Below the pieces are notes generated by a model. The model saw only the letters and a program-made list of their open reading frames with translations, made no database searches and had not been told where the DNA came from. 8,380 nt of DNA from an uncultured Xanthobacteraceae bacterium (GTDB lineage: Bacteria > Pseudomonadota > Alphaproteobacteria > Rhizobiales > Xanthobacteraceae): assembly GCA_955652925.1 (NCBI GenBank), contig CATPCO010000379.1, positions 1-8,380 of the forward strand. The letters are read 5' to 3'. Of the stretch, positions 8,356-8,380 are shown piece after piece. Every line of letters begins with the position of its first letter. The stretch's first letter is position 1. A program made the translations under genes and the position numbers.

Positions 8356-8380
8356 CCGCCTCCTCAGAACGCGCGCCGAC

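Overview
The window looks like chromosomal DNA from a GC-rich Gram-negative bacterium, most likely an alphaproteobacterium of the Bradyrhizobium/Rhodopseudomonas type. This is judged from the protein sequences and GC-rich codon use; no marker gene fixes the taxon. It holds five protein-coding genes and no RNA gene, insertion sequence or CRISPR array that I can support.

Layout: positions 1-5937 are one minus-strand block read from right to left. It holds a membrane-fusion adaptor of the MdtA type (4648-5937), an RND inner-membrane efflux permease of the MdtB/MdtC type (1529-4651) and the N-terminal 499 residues of a class II (AsnB-type) asparagine synthetase that runs off the left edge (1-1497). 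Adaptor and permease overlap by four bases (ATGA), and the synthetase starts 31 bases after the permease stop, so the three look like one transcription unit. A 120-base divergent intergenic region (5938-6057) separates this unit from a plus-strand glutathione S-transferase gene (6058-6666). That gene converges on asnS, asparaginyl-tRNA synthetase, on the minus strand (6807-8213). The 140 bases between them carry one clear palindrome but no convincing terminator. Upstream of asnS lies a 167-base leader/promoter region with a nested hairpin, an AT-rich inverted repeat and a two-codon ORF behind a strong Shine-Dalgarno sequence.

How the genes fit together: adaptor and permease would form two parts of a tripartite proton-driven exporter; no outer-membrane TolC-type gene is in view. 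The synthetase would make asparagine, or amidate another carboxyl group, using glutamine and ATP, and AsnRS consumes asparagine. The pump plus amidotransferase operon, and the two asparagine-related genes within about 5 kb, are the main context signals. The most unusual parts are the asnS leader and the pump-synthetase linkage. I see no firm evidence of a wholly new system here; the left flank beyond position 1 would decide whether the pump and synthetase belong to a larger biosynthetic or surface-glycan locus.
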